Source of the DNA: Bacteroidales bacterium
GTDB lineage: Bacteria > Bacteroidota > Bacteroidia > Bacteroidales > UBA3663
DNA length: 48,000 nt
Direction: 5' to 3'
NCBI GenBank assembly: GCA_016286775.1
Contig: JAEEUA010000002.1
Coordinates: forward strand, 1-48,000
Both the position numbers and the translations under genes were made by a program. Under the pieces are notes generated by a model, which had not been told where the DNA came from, made no database searches, and saw only the letters and a list, made by a program, of their open reading frames with translations. The stretch's first letter is position 1; each line of letters opens with the position of its first letter. Shown here piece after piece: positions 14,624 through 23,139 of this stretch.

Positions 14624-16612
14624 ATGAAAAAAAGCAATCATCAATCACATCTTTTCTCATCAGAACCACAACTGATGAAGTATCGCAAGGCTATCGAAGG
14701 CCGAAACCAGTATTTTCAACTTCGCCGCTTACGACTGACGGGCAACGACGGCAAACTCTCCGACTTTGCCAACGGCTACATGTATTACGGACTGCACAGG
14801 GCAACGGACGGCTCGTGGACCTTCCGCGAGTGGCTACCCTATGCAACGAAAGTCTTCCTGATTGGAGACTTCAACAACTGGCAGGAGGACGAGCATTTTG
14901 CCCTCAAGCAAATCAACGTGCATGGCGACTGGCAGCTGATTCTGCCATCTGACACGCTCCGACATGGACAACTGTGCCGGATGAAGGTATATTGGGCCGA
15001 GGGGTGCGGCGAACGACTGCCAGCCTGGACGACACGAGTCGTGCAGGACCCCACTACCCTGCAGTTCTCGGCACAGGTGTGGGAACCTGATGCAGCGTAT
15101 CACTTCAAGTGCAGGAGTTTCAAGCCAAGGAAGGAGACTCTCATGATCTACGAATGTCATATAGGAATGGCCACCGACGAGGAACGCGTGGGCACTTACG
15201 ACGAGTTCAGGCTGAATGTCCTTCCGCGCATCGCCAAGCTGGGGTACAACGCCATACAGCTGATGGCTATACAGGAACATCCCTACTATGGCAGTTTCGG
15301 CTATCACGTCAGCAACTTTTTTGCCCCAAGCAGTCGTTTCGGCACTCCCGAGCAACTCAAGCAACTCATCGACGAGGCGCATCAGAGGGGAATAGCTGTA
15401 ATCATGGACCTGGTGCACAGTCACGCCGTGAAGAATACAAATGAAGGACTGGGTCAGTTGTGCGGCAGGCAGACGCAATTCTTCCACGATGGACAACGCG
15501 GACTGCATCCTGCTTGGGACAGCTTCTGCTTCAACTACGGGTCGGACGATGTGGTGCACTTCCTGCTCAGCAACTGCAAGTATTGGATGAAGGAATTCCG
15601 CTTCGATGGCTTCCGCTTTGATGGCGTCACTTCCATGATCTACCAGGACCATGGTCTCGGCAAGGACTTCACCTCGTATGCCGACTATTACAATCTGAAC
15701 CAGGACGGTGATGCCATCTGCTACCTAACGCTGGCCAATCAACTGATCCATGAAGTCAATGCGAAGGCCATAACCATAGCCGAAGAGATGTCGGGAATGC
15801 CTGGACTGGCATCACCCATCAGTAAGTGCGGCATGGGATTCGACTACCGACTGGCCATGGGAATACCTGACTACTGGATACGTCTTTTGAAGACAAAAGA
15901 ACCGAGGGATTGGAACCCCGAGGAAATGTTCTGGATGTTGCAGAACCGACGCATGGAGGAAAAGACCATCTCGTATGTCGAAAGCCACGACCAGGCACTG
16001 GTGGGCGACAAGACGCTCATCTTCCGCCTTGTCGATAGTGACATGTACTGGCATTTCCGCAAAGGGGACGAGACACCAAGAGCCATACGAGGCATCGCCT
16101 TGCACAAGATGATCACACTTATGACAATGGCTACTATCAATGGTGGCTACTTGAACTTCATGGGCAACGAATTCGGACATCCCGAATGGATAGATTTCCC
16201 CCGCGAGGGTAACCAGTGGTCCTACAAGCATGCGCGTCGCAGGTGGGACCTGGTGGATCGTGATGACCTGTGGTACGAAGATCTGAATCGGTGGAATGGT
16301 CAGATCGTGAAACTCATTCTGGGCATTCCCAACTTCAGGAAAACTCCCATCAAGCTACTCCTTTCGAACCCCGGTGACCAAGTGCTTGCCTTTGAGCGCC
16401 AAGGACTCATTTTCATCTTCAATTATAGTGACAGATCTTATTCGGCCTACCAGATTCCGTGCCAGTCCGGGAATTATTCCTTGGTGCTTAGCAACCCTGA
16501 GGAACAACGTCAGTACAATCCCATTCATTGCCCCATGAACAATGGCCAGTGCTACATCTATCCCGATCTTCCTCCGTACAGTGTACAAGTATGGTCATTT
16601 GTCACGGAGTAG
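14624..16612 (+). CDS. glgB: 1,4-alpha-glucan branching enzyme (GH13)
   Basis: This enzyme introduces alpha-1,6 branches into glycogen. The 662 residues comprise an N-terminal CBM48 domain (about 55-155, FREWLPYATKVFLIGDFNNW), then the GH13 barrel. Expected catalytic residues are D333 in FRFDGV, E387 in AEEMSG and D456 in ESHDQ; MDLVHSH at 261-267 is the first conserved GH13 region. A C-terminal beta domain closes the protein. Length and motifs resemble the eukaryote-like branching enzymes found in Bacteroidota. The start at 14624 is used because the promoter lies between it and an upstream in-frame ATG at 14573. Confidence 0.93.
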   Translation: MKKSNHQSHLFSSEPQLMKYRKAIEGRNQYFQLRRLRLTGNDGKLSDFANGYMYYGLHRATDGSWTFREWLPYATKVFLIGDFNNWQEDEHFALKQINVHGDWQLILPSDTLRHGQLCRMKVYWAEGCGERLPAWTTRVVQDPTTLQFSAQVWEPDAAYHFKCRSFKPRKETLMIYECHIGMATDEERVGTYDEFRLNVLPRIAKLGYNAIQLMAIQEHPYYGSFGYHVSNFFAPSSRFGTPEQLKQLIDEAHQRGIAVIMDLVHSHAVKNTNEGLGQLCGRQTQFFHDGQRGLHPAWDSFCFNYGSDDVVHFLLSNCKYWMKEFRFDGFRFDGVTSMIYQDHGLGKDFTSYADYYNLNQDGDAICYLTLANQLIHEVNAKAITIAEEMSGMPGLASPISKCGMGFDYRLAMGIPDYWIRLLKTKEPRDWNPEEMFWMLQNRRMEEKTISYVESHDQALVGDKTLIFRLVDSDMYWHFRKGDETPRAIRGIALHKMITLMTMATINGGYLNFMGNEFGHPEWIDFPREGNQWSYKHARRRWDLVDRDDLWYEDLNRWNGQIVKLILGIPNFRKTPIKLLLSNPGDQVLAFERQGLIFIFNYSDRSYSAYQIPCQSGNYSLVLSNPEEQRQYNPIHCPMNNGQCYIYPDLPPYSVQVWSFVTE

Positions 16613-16744
16613 CAGTTCCTGCGATATATAATTCATGGTTTACAGATAGTCTTCTACGGTCATAATCGAAACAAAATTTTGGTTCTTTGGTTCATATCCC
16701 GCGGCAAAGATACGCTTTTTCCGACGATAGAACCCGATTTCGGG

Positions 16745-16775
16745 AAAATGTGTAAATAAAAACTCAAAATGTGTA
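16745..16775 (+). promoter_or_regulatory. Direct-repeat operator, 21-bp spacing, before the amidohydrolase operon
   Basis: AAAATGTGTA occurs at 16745-16754 and 16766-16775, 21 bp apart start to start. The geometry relative to the -7 box resembles the reductase operon promoter, again with GCTGTTT (16776-16782) in place of a -33 TTTG. Confidence 0.55.
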
Positions 16776-16798
16776 GCTGTTTATTCGAAAAAAAGCCT

Positions 16799-16806
16799 TA
16801 CCTTTG
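16799..16806 (+). promoter_or_regulatory. Promoter -7 box of the amidohydrolase operon
   Basis: TACCTTTG followed by GCAGCGTCAAA, very like the TACCTTTGCACCGTCAAA at the reductase operon. The ATG is 103 bp downstream. Confidence 0.6.
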
Positions 16807-16909
16807 CAGCGTCAAAAAACAAAAGCGAGATATAACAAATGACATTGAAACAAAATATCAATGAACACATTTATTGTTATATAGAAGTGAACTAACAAAA
16901 CGGATTATC

Positions 16910-17953
16910 ATGAACTTAAAGACCATCATATCAGCCGCATTGGTCGCTTCGACAGCCACAGCCGCATCCGCCCAGGGCGTGATGGATGTGCATAGCCACA
17001 TCATCACTCCCGAGTTCGTGTCTGCCTTGGAGCAGGAAGGTCGTCTGCTGGACGAGGGATTCCCCCTGCCGCGATACGACGTGGAGAGTCATCTGCAGTG
17101 GATGGACGAAGCCGGTGTGCAGACCTCCGTGCTGACATTGGCTGCTCCCCAGCCGGGCCTCTCTCCCGCCCCTTCATCGGACAGGAAGGAAGCCTGCAGC
17201 AGCGCAGCCGGCATCATCCGGGCTACCAACAAAGCTGCCGCCCGCATCAAGCGCAGCCATCCCGACCGATTCCTGTTCTGTGCCGCCCTGCCCCTGCCTG
17301 ATGTCGATGCTGCCATCCGGGAGGTAAGATACGCCCTCGACACACTGGGTGCCGACGGCATCAAGCTGGCAACGAATGCCGGTGGCCAGTATCTGGGTGC
17401 GCCCAAGCTCGACACGCTCTTCGCCGTGCTCAACCAGCGGCACGCCGTCGTCATCCTCCACCCCCATCGCCCCGAGCCCATCAGTCGCGAAGTGATGGCC
17501 CAGACGCCCCTCGCCATGCAGGAGTATCTGTCCGAGACGACCCGTGCGGTAGCCAATATGATCAGCCGCAACCTGCTGGCACGCTATCCCAACGTCAAGG
17601 TGGTGGTTCCCCATTGCGGTGCCTATCTGCCCTTGGCCGTGCCCCGCATGAAGTCGCTCACAGCCGTGATGCAGGCCAACAAGCTGGTGGGCGAAATCGA
17701 CTGGGAGGCTAACCTCCGCGCCCTCTACTACGACCTGGCGGGTGCCCATTCGCCCGAAGTTATCCGCATGATGCTCACCATCACCACGCCCGACCATCTG
17801 CTCTACGGTTCCGACTATCCCTACGTCGCTCCGCAGGTGCTCACCCAGAGCCTCGCGAGGATGAAACAGTACCTGACCACGGAGCCCGACCTTGCTCCCT
17901 ATCGCGAGATGATACTCTACCAGAATGCCCAACAACTGTTTAATGACCTTTGA
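16910..17953 (+). CDS. Exported amidohydrolase (ACMSD-like metal-dependent hydrolase)
   Basis: A 347-residue amidohydrolase-2 family protein with a signal peptide (MNLKTIISAALVASTATAASA, then QG). Metal-binding H28 and H30 are in MDVHSHI; a further histidine is in VILHPHRPEP; VVVPHCGAYLP and LLYGSDYPY carry the remaining histidine and aspartate ligands. Family members hydrolyse or decarboxylate small aromatic or cyclic substrates; the substrate here is unknown. ATG 16910 is preferred over an upstream in-frame TTG because it starts the signal peptide. The cupin fusion gene begins 2 bp after the stop. Confidence 0.88.
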   Translation: MNLKTIISAALVASTATAASAQGVMDVHSHIITPEFVSALEQEGRLLDEGFPLPRYDVESHLQWMDEAGVQTSVLTLAAPQPGLSPAPSSDRKEACSSAAGIIRATNKAAARIKRSHPDRFLFCAALPLPDVDAAIREVRYALDTLGADGIKLATNAGGQYLGAPKLDTLFAVLNQRHAVVILHPHRPEPISREVMAQTPLAMQEYLSETTRAVANMISRNLLARYPNVKVVVPHCGAYLPLAVPRMKSLTAVMQANKLVGEIDWEANLRALYYDLAGAHSPEVIRMMLTITTPDHLLYGSDYPYVAPQVLTQSLARMKQYLTTEPDLAPYREMILYQNAQQLFNDL

Positions 17954-17955
17954 AG

Positions 17956-18738
17956 ATGAAAAGACTGTCTTTCCTTTTGCTTTCTGCGCTGCTTCTCCTT
18001 TCTACTAAAACTTCGGCGCAAACCATTTTCCCCACCCAGTTTATCGCCCCGGCCGAGTTCAACACAGGCACCGTCCACATCTCGGTCCTAAGCCGCAGCG
18101 AACGACAGATGACCACCAACTTCCTCTTTGAACAGGGAAGCCACAACTCTTGGCACTATCACCCCAACGCCACCCAAGTGCTTATGGTGCTCAGTGGCGA
18201 AGCCTACTACCAGGAGGAGGGCAAGCCGAAGCAGCTGCTCCGCAAGGGCGACGTGGTGACCACAGCGCCCAACGTGCGCCATTGGAACGGAGCCACACCC
18301 TGGAGTGCAGCCGAATGCATGACCGTCAGCGAGATAGCTCCCGGCGAACAGCATGCCGTGCAGTTGCGCAAAGTAACCGACGAAGAGTTTACAAGTCCTT
18401 TAACCCACGAAAACATGATTGTACGCATTGCCGAAATCGAAGTCTATCCCCAGTACCTTTCGGAGTACCTGGCATTCGCCAACGAAGTCGATCGCCTCAG
18501 TGTGGAACGCGAGAAGGGCGTCGTCTGCCTCTTCCCCATGCAAAGCGCCGACGACTCCACCCAGATCCGCATCCTCGAGATCTACGCCTCCGACGAAGCC
18601 TATCAGAACCACCTGAAGACCGATCATTTCCAGAAATACAAGCAGGGCACCCTCCACATGGTCAAATCCCTCAAGCTCCCCACCATGCTGCCCCTCGATC
18701 CCGAAACGATGAAGCTCATCTTCCGAAAGAATCCCTGA
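17956..18738 (+). CDS. Exported cupin - quinol-monooxygenase (ABM) fusion protein
   Basis: A 260-residue protein with a signal peptide (about 1-22, ending TSAQ). Residues about 45-130 form a cupin with metal-site pattern HNSWHYHPNATQVLMVLSGEAYYQEEGK, then GDVVTTAPNVRHWNGA. Residues about 148-245 form an antibiotic-biosynthesis-monooxygenase-type ferredoxin-like domain (MIVRIAEIEVYPQYLSEYLAFANE ... HLKTDHFQKYKQ). It lies 2 bp after the amidohydrolase, and both are exported, so they probably act on the same compound in the periplasm (inference). Convergent with the GlsB-type gene, with a shared terminator. Confidence 0.87.
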   Translation: MKRLSFLLLSALLLLSTKTSAQTIFPTQFIAPAEFNTGTVHISVLSRSERQMTTNFLFEQGSHNSWHYHPNATQVLMVLSGEAYYQEEGKPKQLLRKGDVVTTAPNVRHWNGATPWSAAECMTVSEIAPGEQHAVQLRKVTDEEFTSPLTHENMIVRIAEIEVYPQYLSEYLAFANEVDRLSVEREKGVVCLFPMQSADDSTQIRILEIYASDEAYQNHLKTDHFQKYKQGTLHMVKSLKLPTMLPLDPETMKLIFRKNP

Positions 18739-18770
18739 GCTTCGAATTAGAACCAATGAAGCGGAAAGAA

Positions 18771-18805
18771 AAAAACGTGCCAGATGATGAATCTGACACG
18801 TTTTA
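18771..18805. terminator. Bidirectional terminator hairpin
   Basis: The arm AAACGTGCCAGAT (18773-18785) pairs with ATCTGACACGTTT (18791-18803) with one mismatch and a 5-nt loop. A-rich sequence lies on the left and T-rich sequence on the right, so it can serve the convergent genes on both sides. Confidence 0.75.
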
Positions 18806-18826
18806 TTGTAAGGGGGGGGTATTGTC

Positions 18827-19081
18827 TTATTTCTTCTTACCGAAGAAGGTGGAGAAGAGCCAGAGGACAACAACGGCACCGATGACAGCGACAAGGAGCT
18901 GACCGAGACAACCGTAGCCTGTGGTGTTGATGCCGAGGAGCTCGAAGATCCAGCCGCCGACGGCAGAGCCTATGACACCGAGGATGAGGTCGAGGATGCA
19001 GCCATTGCCGCCCGAACCTTTGATGCGGCTGGCAATGTAGCCAGCGGCGATGCCTAAGATGATTACATAAAGCCAGTTCAT
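18827..19081 (-). CDS. GlsB/YeaQ/YmgE-family small membrane protein
   Basis: An 84-residue glycine-rich protein with three hydrophobic segments (about 2-18, 30-50, 58-80) and the pattern GYIASRIKGSGG...DLILGVIGSAVGGW, typical of the GlsB/YeaQ/YmgE (transglycosylase-associated) family linked to stress response. It ends FGKKK. It is followed by a G8 tract at 18812-18819 in the 3' region. It is 47 bp downstream of the duplicated-domain lipoprotein in the same direction, so it may share its transcript. Confidence 0.9.
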   Translation of the reverse strand: MNWLYVIILGIAAGYIASRIKGSGGNGCILDLILGVIGSAVGGWIFELLGINTTGYGCLGQLLVAVIGAVVVLWLFSTFFGKKK

Positions 19082-19128
19082 GGAATTAAGGGGATTAAAG
19101 GGTTAATGAAAAGGAATGAAGGAAGGGA

Positions 19129-20025
19129 TTACTCCTCGTAGATGTAGGTTGTGGAACGGGTTTCGGAGAAGGGCTTGCCGGTGACAAGCTTCTTGCCCTC
19201 CTTCTTGAAGGTGACAACGTACTCGTTGGGCTTGTTCTTGGTCTCGAAGATGTTGGCCTCGAAGAGACGGTCGCTGTGGTCCTTGCCCGTGCGGCCCTCG
19301 AAATCGTGCTTGCCATAGACCTTGACCTCGCGGTCGGAGATGGAGGCAACGCTATCGACCTTGAGGGAGCCAGCCACATACTTGCGCTTGCCGATGAGGT
19401 CCTTGAAGAGGTCGTTGTAGTTCTGCTGGCAGAACTTGTCGAGCATGCGCTCGTAGTAGGCGTTGTCCTTCAGCACGGTGTCGAGGATGGTTGCTGCCAG
19501 GTCCTTGCTGGAGGGATCGTAGTAGAAGTTCGCGGTGCGCGACTCGGAGTCCTCCTTACCGACGAGGCTGACGAGGCTCTTGCGCTCCTTGGCGAAGGTC
19601 ACCGTGTATTCGTTGGCCTTGTCGGCTACCTCCTTGATGAGGGCGACGAAGGTGCGGTTCTCGTGCTCCTTGCCCAGACGACCTTCGAAGTTGTGCTTGC
19701 CATAGACCATGACGTCGGTGCCGTCGAGATGGGAGATGCTATCCACCTTGAGCGATCCTGCTACATAGGTGCGACTGCCCATGATGTCCTTGAAGAGCTG
19801 ATCGTAGTTCTGGCGGCAGAAGATGTCGAGCATCTGCTCGTAGAATGCCTCGTTCTTGACAACGGCCTTCACGGCGTTCTTGGCATCGTTGATCATCTCG
19901 GTGGCCACGTCGGCGGGATCGGTGGTTGACTGGGCGTCGTTGCCGTTCTGATCACTCTTGCACGAAGCGAGCATAAGCCCCATGCATGCGTACAATAAAT
20001 ACGACTTCTTGAAGCAATGTTTCAT
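19129..20025 (-). CDS. Lipoprotein with two tandem copies of an unknown domain
   Basis: A 298-residue lipoprotein (lipobox LASC, C22). Residues about 55-170 and 182-297 are clear repeats. Both contain FYEQMLDIFCRQNY / YYERMLDKFCQQNY, then LFKD, TYVAGSLKVDS / KYVAGSLKVDS, VYGKH-FEGR-GK and NEY-VTF-KE. I do not recognise the family. The pattern of a helix pair followed by a small beta sheet suggests a periplasmic or surface binding module, but this is only inference. It may be co-transcribed with the GlsB-like gene. Confidence 0.8.
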   Translation of the reverse strand: MKHCFKKSYLLYACMGLMLASCKSDQNGNDAQSTTDPADVATEMINDAKNAVKAVVKNEAFYEQMLDIFCRQNYDQLFKDIMGSRTYVAGSLKVDSISHLDGTDVMVYGKHNFEGRLGKEHENRTFVALIKEVADKANEYTVTFAKERKSLVSLVGKEDSESRTANFYYDPSSKDLAATILDTVLKDNAYYERMLDKFCQQNYNDLFKDLIGKRKYVAGSLKVDSVASISDREVKVYGKHDFEGRTGKDHSDRLFEANIFETKNKPNEYVVTFKKEGKKLVTGKPFSETRSTTYIYEE

Positions 20026-20055
20026 AATGGTAAGTTTTGGAAAAATTGGAATTAT

Positions 20056-21195
20056 TTAGTGATTGTTCTCTGATTCGGGAAGTGAGTCCGCATCGACATC
20101 GGACGAATCGGATTCAAGGGCGCGGGCATCGCGTTCGTCGATCCATTCGTTGACATAGGCGAGGATGAGGTTGGTGAGGGGCAGGGCGATGATGAGCCCA
20201 ATGAAGCCGAGAAGGGCGCCCCACACCGAGAGCGAAAGCAGCATCATGGCGGGATTGAGCCCCATAGCCTTGCCCATGATGCGGGGCGTGAGGACCATGT
20301 CCTGGATGGTCTGCACCACGGCAAAGACGGCGAGGGCAGAGAGCAGGATGAGCCAGAAGCTGCCGCCCGTGTCGTAGGCCTTGAGCAGGGCAAGCATGAT
20401 GGTGGGGATGATGCCGACCATCTGAAGATAGGGAATGAGGTTGAGCATACCGATGAACAGCCCCAGACCGATGGCCATCGGGAAGTCGATGATGCTGAAA
20501 CCGATAGCGAAGAGGATGCCCACACAAAGGGCGATGAGCGACTGCCCGCGGAAGTAGTTGCCCATGTTGGTGCGCACACGATCGGAGACGTTAATCATAT
20601 GACCACGACTGTGCTTGGGCCAGAGGCGCGACCAGCCTTCGGTGATCTGCTCGTAGTCGAGCAGGATGAAGAACAGATAGAGCAGCGTGACGCAGAACGT
20701 GACGAGGCCACCGATGATATGGAACGCCTGCGACAACACGCCTCCCACGCCGGGGATGACCTTCTGGATGATGGAGATGAGCTGTCCGTTCTCGAGCTGG
20801 TTAAGCCAGTCGTAGTCGGAGATGTAGGGCAACACGAACTCCTCGAGCAGAGCGGGCACACTCTTGTTCTGTCCAACCTTGGTGAGATAGGACGAGATGA
20901 GCTCCTCCAGGCGGATGGTCTGATCGATGAACGAGGGGACGATGAGCATGAAGAAGCCCGTCAGGACAGCTATGACGAGCACCAGCACGACTGCGATGCT
21001 GAGGACGCGGTTCCGAAGCCGCGCCTTCTGCTGGAAGAAGAGGACCAGCGGATAGAGCAGATAGGCGATGCCGAACGCAATGAAGAAGGGCAGCAGCACG
21101 CCGCTCAGGTAGTTGATCAGCGCAAGTACTGCAATAAAGACTATTGCAAGTGTGATGATGCGTATCAGGCGGTCGAAGGTGATGGGCTGGGACAT
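20056..21195 (-). CDS. AI-2E family transporter (PerM-like)
   Basis: A 379-residue polytopic protein of the AI-2 exporter/PerM family. Hydrophobic pairs lie near the N-terminus, followed by a soluble central part. A block of closely spaced segments at about 205-345 includes the family's GLGLFIGMLNLIPYLQMVGIIP and TPRIMGKAMGLNPAMMLLSLSVWGALLGFIGLIIALP. The C-terminus is acidic. The frame is open upstream to 21351, but ATG 21195 is chosen because the extra residues are proline/serine-rich antisense-like sequence within ruvC. It lies 7 bp after ruvC. The actual substrate is unknown. Confidence 0.9.
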   Translation of the reverse strand: MSQPITFDRLIRIITLAIVFIAVLALINYLSGVLLPFFIAFGIAYLLYPLVLFFQQKARLRNRVLSIAVVLVLVIAVLTGFFMLIVPSFIDQTIRLEELISSYLTKVGQNKSVPALLEEFVLPYISDYDWLNQLENGQLISIIQKVIPGVGGVLSQAFHIIGGLVTFCVTLLYLFFILLDYEQITEGWSRLWPKHSRGHMINVSDRVRTNMGNYFRGQSLIALCVGILFAIGFSIIDFPMAIGLGLFIGMLNLIPYLQMVGIIPTIMLALLKAYDTGGSFWLILLSALAVFAVVQTIQDMVLTPRIMGKAMGLNPAMMLLSLSVWGALLGFIGLIIALPLTNLILAYVNEWIDERDARALESDSSDVDADSLPESENNH

Positions 21196-21202
21196 TCGAG
21201 GG

Positions 21203-21787
21203 TTATTTCTTGTAGGGGTCGTTGACGCGGTCGGAATGGTGGGCAACAAAATCCTTCCAGGACTTGGAGGTGGACTTGGAGCTACCGCCACCGATCTGAC
21301 GGGAGGTGATGTAGTGGTGGGCAAGGGCGATGGCGAGGGCATCGGAGGCATCGAGCTTCTGGCCTTCGAACATCTCGTCGGTGAGATGAAGCTGGCGCTT
21401 CACCATCTCGGCCACCTGCTCCTTGGCTGCATTGCCATTGCCAACAATGGAAATCTTCACCTTGGCGGGCGGATATTCGAAGATAGGGATGTCGCGTTCG
21501 ACGGCAGCTGCCATGACCACACCCTGCGCCCGACAAAGCTTGATGAGCGAATTGGGGTTGATGCCCACGAAGGGCGACTCGATAGCGAGTTCGTCGGGGT
21601 GATATTCGTTGATGAGCTGCAGGGTGCGCTCGTGGATGCGGCGCAGACGCAGATAGTGGCTTTCGATCTTGGAGAGGGTCAGCACGCCCATGACGATGAG
21701 CGAGGGCTTGCGTTCCTCGACCTTGAGGAGCGCATATCCCATGACGTTCGTGCCGGGGTCGATGCCGAGGATGATCTGTTCAGCCAT
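21203..21787 (-). CDS. ruvC: Holliday junction resolvase RuvC
   Basis: A 194-residue endonuclease that cuts four-way junctions with RuvAB. The acidic active-site residues are D10 (LGIDPGTNVMGY), E70 (ELAIESPF), D146 and D149 (KLDASDALAIALAH). The C-terminal 25 residues are a basic/serine-rich tail. It is 3 bp downstream of the DUF4369 gene and 7 bp upstream of the transporter gene, all on the minus strand. Confidence 0.96.
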   Translation of the reverse strand: MAEQIILGIDPGTNVMGYALLKVEERKPSLIVMGVLTLSKIESHYLRLRRIHERTLQLINEYHPDELAIESPFVGINPNSLIKLCRAQGVVMAAAVERDIPIFEYPPAKVKISIVGNGNAAKEQVAEMVKRQLHLTDEMFEGQKLDASDALAIALAHHYITSRQIGGGSSKSTSKSWKDFVAHHSDRVNDPYKK

Positions 21788-21790
21788 GGC

Positions 21791-22570
21791 TCAATCATCC
21801 AGCTCCTCGACACCGAGGATGGAGGGGTCGAAGGTGATGGAGTCGTCATCGTCATACCGCTCGTACTCACGCCACGAACGGAGGTTGACCTGCACGAGGG
21901 CATTCTCGCGGATCGACTTGGGATACTTGGACAAGGCCTCCTCGAGCTCCTCGGCTGAATTGACATTCATGTGACGCATGAGGACAGCATAGGCGGCTGC
22001 CATGTTATCCTTATTGGCGTCGTAGATGGAGTCGATGATATGCTCCATCGACACACGATAGCGTTCGGCGATCTCCATCTGTTCGTCGTCGGTCAGCTCG
22101 ATACCCAAAGCGCGGAGGCTGTCGGTGAGCGTGGCCAGATAGTCGTAGGTCTCGGAATTGAGTTCGTCGAGGGCAGACTCCAGGTCGGTCATGCCATCGT
22201 TGGAAGGTGTGCCCGAGACCGTAATGTCGGGATTGATGGTGACTTCGATGTCGCCGGGTTCGACAACAATCAGGGCATCGCCCATCTGGCTGACGAAATG
22301 GACATAGTAGGGTTCGCGCTTATCGACGATGCCCTCGATGCGGAACGTGTTGTCTGCAACCTGAGCGGAATCGAGCAGCTGGTTGTCGAAGTCAAGCAGA
22401 TAAACCCAGGTACCATCCATCGACGGCACATCGATGATGGTGTCGCCGAAAGGAATCTGGTCGGGCAGGTCGAAGGTGCCCGTGATGGTATAGGGCTTCT
22501 CGTACTTGCAGGCGCTGAGCAGTGCAAGACTAATTACTAAAGCAAAAAGAAGGATTCGGTTTCGTTTCAT
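21791..22570 (-). CDS. DUF4369-type lipoprotein
   Basis: A 259-residue lipoprotein (LLSAC lipobox). Residues about 25-125 have the beta-rich pattern of DUF4369 (YTITGTFDLP ... TWVYLLDFDNQLLDSAQVADNTFRIEGIVDKREPYYV), found at the N-terminus of many Bacteroidota thioredoxin-like lipoproteins. Here no thioredoxin CxxC domain follows; instead there is an acidic helical region ending EELDD. The function is unknown. Its start overlaps the stop of the maf gene by four bases. Confidence 0.85.
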   Translation of the reverse strand: MKRNRILLFALVISLALLSACKYEKPYTITGTFDLPDQIPFGDTIIDVPSMDGTWVYLLDFDNQLLDSAQVADNTFRIEGIVDKREPYYVHFVSQMGDALIVVEPGDIEVTINPDITVSGTPSNDGMTDLESALDELNSETYDYLATLTDSLRALGIELTDDEQMEIAERYRVSMEHIIDSIYDANKDNMAAAYAVLMRHMNVNSAEELEEALSKYPKSIRENALVQVNLRSWREYERYDDDDSITFDPSILGVEELDD

Positions 22571-23139
22571 ACCTTGAGTAGGTGTAAGTGGTTATACAGT
22601 TTCTGGACGGGGAGCCCCATGACGTTGAAGTAGGACCCTTCGAGGCGGGAACAGCCCACATAGCCAATCCATTCCTGGATGCCATAGGCGCCTGCCTTGT
22701 CGAAAGGGCGATAGCGGGTGATGTAATAGTCGATCTGCTCGTCGGAGAGCGGGTCGAAGGTGACATCGGTGCGGCAGACGAACTCGCAATGGTCGAGGGC
22801 ACTGCGCAGACAGACGGCTGTGAACACCTGATGAGTGCGTCCGCTAAGCAGATGGAGCATGTGGCGGGCATCATCGGCATCGGCGGGCTTGCCCAGCTCC
22901 TGGCCATCGACCCAGACAATGGTGTCGGCCGTGATGAGCACCTCGCCGGGACGCAGCTCCATGTCGTAGGCGTGCATCTTGAGCCGGGCGATGTGCAGGG
23001 GGATGTCACCTCCCTCGAGATTAGCAGGATGCGTCTCATCGATGTCCTTGAGGCGCACCACCTCCATGGGGATGTCGAGGCCGGCGAGCAGTTCGCGCCG
23101 ACGAGGACTGTTGCTTGCCAAAAGAAGTCGCGTCACCAT
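22567..23139 (-). CDS. maf: Maf-family nucleotide pyrophosphatase
   Basis: A 190-residue Maf protein, which hydrolyses dTTP, UTP or modified nucleotides and is linked to septum control. The signature LLLASNSPRRRELLAGL is at residues 5-21; the conserved EVLITADTIVWVDGQELGKP region lies near 70, and QEWIGYVGCSRLEGSYFNVMGLP near the C-terminus. It overlaps kdsC by 7 bp and the DUF4369 gene by 4 bp. Confidence 0.95.
   Translation of the reverse strand: MVTRLLLASNSPRRRELLAGLDIPMEVVRLKDIDETHPANLEGGDIPLHIARLKMHAYDMELRPGEVLITADTIVWVDGQELGKPADADDARHMLHLLSGRTHQVFTAVCLRSALDHCEFVCRTDVTFDPLSDEQIDYYITRYRPFDKAGAYGIQEWIGYVGCSRLEGSYFNVMGLPVQKLYNHLHLLKV

Larger units (their letters stand above)
16613..16909. 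other. Intergenic region with orphan leftward promoter and operon promoter
   Basis: On the minus strand TATCTTTG at 16712-16705 is followed 8 nt later by an ATG opening an 11-codon frame. Its TGA overlaps the ATG of a second 7-codon frame. No longer gene follows before glgB. The right half holds the regulated promoter of the amidohydrolase operon. Confidence 0.5.

Noticed and set aside
18812..18819. G8 tract as a phase-variation switch
   Set aside because: It lies in the non-coding 3' region of the GlsB-like gene, between its stop and the terminator, so length change would not shift a reading frame or a promoter spacer.
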